NCBI GenBank assembly: GCA_023128855.1
Contig: JAGMDE010000096.1
Span: 1 to 7,550 of the forward strand
Length of the DNA stretch: 7,550 bases
Reading direction: 5' to 3'
Source: Thermoplasmatales archaeon
GTDB taxonomy: Archaea > Thermoplasmatota > E2 > DHVEG-1
The notes below the pieces were generated by a model. It saw only the letters and a list, made by a program, of their open reading frames with translations, made no database searches and was not told the DNA's origin. Shown here piece after piece: positions 5,694 through 7,550 of this stretch. Position 1 is the stretch's first letter, and every line of letters begins with the position of its first letter. A program made the position numbers and the translations under genes.

Positions 5694-6629
5694 TCTCTCA
5701 AATAATGCACTAATCATAAGTGGCAAAAGAACTGTTGCGTCTCCATCTATAGTAACATTATCTGCTTTTTCTTTGACTTTACCCCAGGATATTGCTTCAC
5801 GGGTTTGAGCGCCGCTTAAGCTGCCGTCATATTCGACTGCTGTTGTAATATAAACAACATGGTCCAATCCACCCTTGAATTGATTCCACCAAATTGTGTG
5901 ATGCTTTGAGATACCTCCACCAATTATTAGAGCACCGCTTTTTTCAGCATCAAATATTGTGTCAGAAAGTTCTTGTTCATCTTTCAGTAAATCAATAGTA
6001 AAATCTCTATTTTCTTGATAATACATCCAAATCTGGGAGCCAAATGCACCGTCAGTAATTCCTGGAATATATATAGGGATTTTATTTTTCCAAGCCCAAT
6101 ATATAATTGAATCTTCTCGGTTCTTTTCTTTTTCTAATTTTTTACCGAATTCCCAGACGAGTTCTTTTGTTGACCATTTTTGTTTTGTTTTTCCAAGTTC
6201 TGCAAGAATAGGTTGCATTTTTTCTTCAAGAATTTTACCATAGCAATCGTTTGGAATGAATATATTGCCAAGTCTGTTTACGCCCTTTTTATGAAGATCT
6301 TTATCGTCTACCATAAATGAGCCATGATAGTAATTTTCCCAAATTCTCGCTAAATCGTGATCAAGAGTTCCACAAGTTGTAGTGACAACATCAAAAAGTT
6401 TCCTTTTCAATAGTTCTTTTATTATACCGCGAGTACCAGTTGAGATTATACAAGCTGGAAATGAAAGGAATCTTATACAATCCTTTTCTTTGACCATATT
6501 TTCAATTATGTCTACTCCCTGTGCTACTTTTTTAGCTGTAAAACCACCAGAATCATATAGTTCTTTTATAAACTCGTTTGAATTCATTCCTTTTTTGAGT
6601 ATTATGTCTTTTACTGGCTGTTCTTTCAT
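5679..6629 (-). CDS. dys: Deoxyhypusine synthase
   Basis: This enzyme transfers an aminobutyl group, usually from spermidine with NAD, to a lysine of translation factor aIF5A, the first step of hypusine formation. It acts in the cytoplasm, normally as a tetramer. The 316-residue protein is typical of archaeal members. Visible features are VTTTCGTLDHDLAR (82-95), IPGITDGAFGSQI (188-200), GGGISKHH (237-244) with active-site Lys242, SGAQTREAISWGK (272-284) and DGDATVLLPLM (295-305). AGGAG on the minus strand (6643-6639) lies 9 nt before ATG 6629 and overlaps the MEMO stop, so translation of the pair is probably coupled. Its 3' end overlaps the opposing amidohydrolase gene by 15 bp. Some archaea use agmatine in place of spermidine; that cannot be read from this sequence. 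Confidence 0.95.
   Translation of the reverse strand: MKEQPVKDIILKKGMNSNEFIKELYDSGGFTAKKVAQGVDIIENMVKEKDCIRFLSFPACIISTGTRGIIKELLKRKLFDVVTTTCGTLDHDLARIWENYYHGSFMVDDKDLHKKGVNRLGNIFIPNDCYGKILEEKMQPILAELGKTKQKWSTKELVWEFGKKLEKEKNREDSIIYWAWKNKIPIYIPGITDGAFGSQIWMYYQENRDFTIDLLKDEQELSDTIFDAEKSGALIIGGGISKHHTIWWNQFKGGLDHVVYITTAVEYDGSLSGAQTREAISWGKVKEKADNVTIDGDATVLLPLMISALFERLLPK
5765..5780 (+). terminator. T-rich tract downstream of the plus-strand operon
   Basis: The plus strand carries CTTTTTCTTTGACTTT about 72-87 nt after the amidohydrolase stop and has no better T-run nearer. If used, it would end the plus operon inside the antisense of deoxyhypusine synthase. It is interrupted and lies in coding sequence, so support is weak. 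Confidence 0.25.
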
Positions 6630-6638
6630 AGAATGTTA

Positions 6639-6643
6639 CTCCT
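6639..6643 (-). promoter_or_regulatory. Ribosome-binding site of deoxyhypusine synthase
   Basis: AGGAG on the minus strand sits 9 nt before ATG 6629 and shares bases with the MEMO stop codon (TAG in TTAGGAG). This placement fixes the start and supports co-translation from one message. Confidence 0.75.
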
Positions 6644-7526
6644 AATAAATTGCTAATGCCCCATAGCCAACACATGAGCTACCGGGATGCACCTCATATG
6701 ATGTTCCATATTTAAGCAATTCTGCTTTAGTTGCTCCTAGAATTTTTGTTGCTATTAGCATAGCAGCAACCGGCCCATAGCCACACATTGTAATACCATT
6801 TTTTTGAACTGTGTCAATTAAACCTTCTGGATTCATATCAAGAATTTGATCTATTGCAAGTTTATCTTGTTTATTTGCATAATCATCAACTCGCATACCT
6901 TCAGGTGGCATACTCATATAGTTAAAACCAGCATGCGAAAAATCAGTACTAGCAATAATTACTACATTTTCATCCATGTTTTTAACTGAATCAGCAATTA
7001 TTTTTCCTACTTCGCTTGATGTTTCAAAATCCTGCATTGCCATACAGATTGGTACAAAATCAAATTTTTTATTTCCAGCGGAGAATTGTAAAAAAGGTAA
7101 TTGGACTTCTATACTATGTTCATGCATATGAGCATTTTCATCTTTATCAATTATGTCTTTATGTAGATGTTTTGATAACTTTTCATTTATTGGAATATTG
7201 CCAAGTGGCGTTACCCATGATCCCTCAGTCATTACAGATACACCGGAACCTATTCCTGTATGATTTGGGCCAAGAATGATGAATGTATCTGCAAAACCAT
7301 TGTTTGAAAGTAAACTATAGGAATGGGCTGCAATAGCGCCCGAGTATATGTAGCCTGCATGTGGTACAACTAATCCTTTAATTTTTTTGGTCCCCTGATT
7401 AATTTTTGGAAGAGATTGAGGACCTCTTTCATCTAAAAAACACTCTTCTATTGATTTTTTTAAGTTTTCCTCACCTGCATCATAGAATTGACCTGCTACC
7501 GATGGTTTTCTTAATTTATTCAGCAT
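6642..7526 (-). CDS. MEMO family protein (AmmeMemoRadiSam system protein B type)
   Basis: This is a 294-residue protein of the MEMO1-like family, which has a fold related to class III extradiol dioxygenases. The conserved pocket residues are present: His56 in VPHAGYIYSG (54-63), His89 in LGPNHTG (85-91) and Cys248 in MCGYGP (247-252). These match human MEMO1 His49, His81 and Cys244. EHSIEVQLPFL (136-146) and STDFSH (193-198) are further family blocks. Human MEMO1 has been linked to metal and redox biology; archaeal function is unsettled. Related prokaryotic proteins are often beside AMMECR1 and radical-SAM genes, neither of which is seen in this window. ATG 7526 is chosen because GGGAGG lies 4 nt upstream; a TTG at 7538 in the same frame would include the ribosome-binding site itself. 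The gene leads the deoxyhypusine synthase gene by 12 nt. Confidence 0.93.
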   Translation of the reverse strand: MLNKLRKPSVAGQFYDAGEENLKKSIEECFLDERGPQSLPKINQGTKKIKGLVVPHAGYIYSGAIAAHSYSLLSNNGFADTFIILGPNHTGIGSGVSVMTEGSWVTPLGNIPINEKLSKHLHKDIIDKDENAHMHEHSIEVQLPFLQFSAGNKKFDFVPICMAMQDFETSSEVGKIIADSVKNMDENVVIIASTDFSHAGFNYMSMPPEGMRVDDYANKQDKLAIDQILDMNPEGLIDTVQKNGITMCGYGPVAAMLIATKILGATKAELLKYGTSYEVHPGSSCVGYGALAIY

Positions 7527-7530
7527 AATA

Positions 7531-7536
7531 CCTCCC
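7531..7536 (-). promoter_or_regulatory. Ribosome-binding site of the MEMO-family gene
   Basis: GGGAGG (followed by T) on the minus strand ends 4 nt before ATG 7526. It is a strong Shine-Dalgarno match and decides the start over the in-frame TTG at 7538. A leadered mRNA, or co-transcription with a gene beyond the right edge, is implied; only 14 bases of upstream sequence remain in the window. Confidence 0.75.
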
Positions 7537-7550
7537 AAATACGTTATTAT

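Noticed and set aside
6382..7279. Plus-strand open frames across the deoxyhypusine synthase and MEMO genes
   Set aside because: They are short, lack ribosome-binding sites and known motifs, and lie opposite genes whose catalytic residues are all intact.
1..7550. CRISPR array, tRNA or rRNA gene, insertion sequence, toxin-antitoxin or defence genes
   Set aside because: No regularly spaced repeats, transposase motifs, tRNA-like cloverleaf or defence-family domains were seen; nearly all bases belong to recognisable housekeeping genes.

Overview
The window looks like a chromosomal housekeeping region of an archaeon. It is AT-rich (roughly one third G+C by eye). Archaeal markers include an alanyl-tRNA synthetase with the archaeal N-terminal zinc segment, the basal-transcription-linked factor MBF1, a type II methionine aminopeptidase, deoxyhypusine synthase, a COG1340-type coiled-coil protein, and a DUF1614 membrane protein. 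Genes that open a transcription unit have TATA-like boxes about 26-30 nt before the start codon, which suggests leaderless mRNAs. Some genes inside operons carry Shine-Dalgarno sites. A euryarchaeon, perhaps a Thermoplasmata relative, fits the gene content, but the lineage is inference.

Layout: positions 1-1100 (minus) are the N-terminal part of alaS, cut by the window edge. A 69-bp divergent promoter region separates it from a DUF1614 multi-pass membrane protein (1170-1880, plus). After a short T-rich stretch and a TATA-like palindrome, a tight plus-strand run begins: coiled-coil protein (1966-2835), MBF1 (2867-3346), Sua5/YrdC-type t6A enzyme (3348-3938), methionine aminopeptidase (3940-4839) and a creatininase-superfamily amidohydrolase (4836-5693). 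Spacings are 31 nt, 1 nt, 1 nt and a 4-nt overlap. It meets a minus-strand pair end to end with a 15-bp overlap: deoxyhypusine synthase (5679-6629), preceded 12 nt upstream by a MEMO-family protein (6642-7526). No gene-free stretch exceeds 300 bases.

Most of the genes serve translation and nascent-protein maturation: tRNA charging (alaS), t6A tRNA modification (Sua5), initiator-methionine removal (map), hypusine formation on aIF5A (DHS), and MBF1, which has been linked to transcription and to ribosomes. Less understood members share these operons: the COG1340 coiled-coil protein, the creatininase-like enzyme with an altered active-site motif, and MEMO. I see no CRISPR array, transposon, phage gene, toxin-antitoxin pair or structural RNA gene, and no clear sign of a new defence system. 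The best leads are the unassigned creatininase-like enzyme, the heptad-registered motif in the coiled-coil protein, and palindromes placed at promoter positions.
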